This document shows positions 5,271 to 5,487 of a DNA stretch of 5,487 nucleotides, piece by piece; position 1 is the stretch's first letter, and every line of letters starts with the position of its first letter. The DNA lies in NCBI GenBank assembly GCA_030673995.1, contig DAOUYU010000125.1:1-5487 (forward strand). Direction: 5' to 3'. The position numbers and the translations under genes are program-made. The DNA comes from Candidatus Aminicenantota bacterium (GTDB taxonomy: Bacteria > Acidobacteriota > Aminicenantia > Aminicenantales > Aminicenantaceae). The notes beneath the pieces are model-generated. The model was not told the origin of the DNA, ran no database searches, and saw nothing but the letters and a program-made list of their open reading frames with translations.

Positions 5271-5487
5271 GAAGAATTTCCTTTTCGGCAGCTCTGGCTG
5301 AGTGAGCATCTTTGTTCCCATTTACCCTTCAAATCATCGTGAGAATTATAAATCTCGACTCAAAAAGATGTCAAGGAGGGATTGAGGGCGTGGGATATGT
5401 CCCTGAAGCTGTTCAAGGCGCCCAAAGGCCCGGAAATTACGTAGAAATCTCCTTATGGGAAAAGAAAAGAATCATGAAATATATTCG
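5271..5487. repeat. Direct repeat, copy 2 of 2, continuing past the window end
   Basis: Same orientation as 3047-3263 with 11 substitutions in 217 bases and no indels. It begins exactly where the S9 peptidase relic loses similarity, which suggests the repeat, or the element it belongs to, inserted into or recombined with that peptidase gene. The right end lies outside the window. Confidence 0.9.

Noticed and set aside
4830..5301. Two plus-strand frames overlapping the ATPase end and the peptidase relic (4830-5144, 5104-5301)
   Set aside because: The first overlaps the ATPase 3' end in another frame, and both lie antisense to clear S9 peptidase homology; low-complexity Arg/Ser/Phe composition typical of shadow frames.

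Overview
The window looks like a gene-poor, decaying accessory stretch of a bacterial chromosome. It holds two intact genes, one gene cut by the window edge, and at least three broken genes. The mix of a lipoprotein six-bladed beta-propeller with a decayed paralogue, an S9-type peptidase remnant, a REP-associated transposase remnant and a DUF4143-type ATPase recalls Acidobacteriota / Aminicenantes-like or other environmental Gram-negative genomes. That placement is inference from family content only; there is no phylogenetic marker here.

Layout. (1) Positions 1-644, minus strand: the first 214 codons of a serine dehydrogenase proteinase (SDH_sah, ClpP/SppA-like fold), read from a good sigma70-type promoter at 711-740. 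(2) Positions 645-1058 have no intact gene but contain a degenerate tRNA-Arg(CCG)-like sequence (815-886, minus). (3) Positions 1059-1773, minus: a broken beta-propeller gene with a lost start codon, an in-frame TAG, a missing middle part and a frame change. Its C-terminal part lies under a misleading plus-strand ORF. (4) Positions 1802-2992, minus: an intact lipoprotein of the same propeller family, 28 bases upstream of the broken copy, so the two formed a tandem pair. (5) Positions 3047-3263 and 5271-5487: two copies, about 95% identical, of a direct repeat in the same orientation, exactly 2224 bases apart. (6) Positions 3479-3598, plus: the N-terminal relic of a REP-associated tyrosine transposase. 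(7) Positions 3659-4912, plus: an intact AAA+ ATPase with a C-terminal DUF4143 / PD-(D/E)XK-like domain. Its promoter is overlapped by a perfect 9-bp inverted repeat and sits so close to the ATG that the mRNA is probably leaderless. (8) Positions 4913-5270, minus: the catalytic C-terminus of an S9 (prolyl oligopeptidase/DPP-IV type) peptidase with an in-frame stop, abutting the ATPase stop codon on one side and repeat copy 2 on the other.

The genes do not form one pathway. The most coherent reading is an insertion and rearrangement zone: the ATPase with its own compact, apparently self-contained promoter lies between two repeats and among fragments of mobile and host genes. I see no convincing new multi-gene system. 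The best leads are the ATPase operator with its leaderless start, the repeat pair, and the relics that ORF calling misses.
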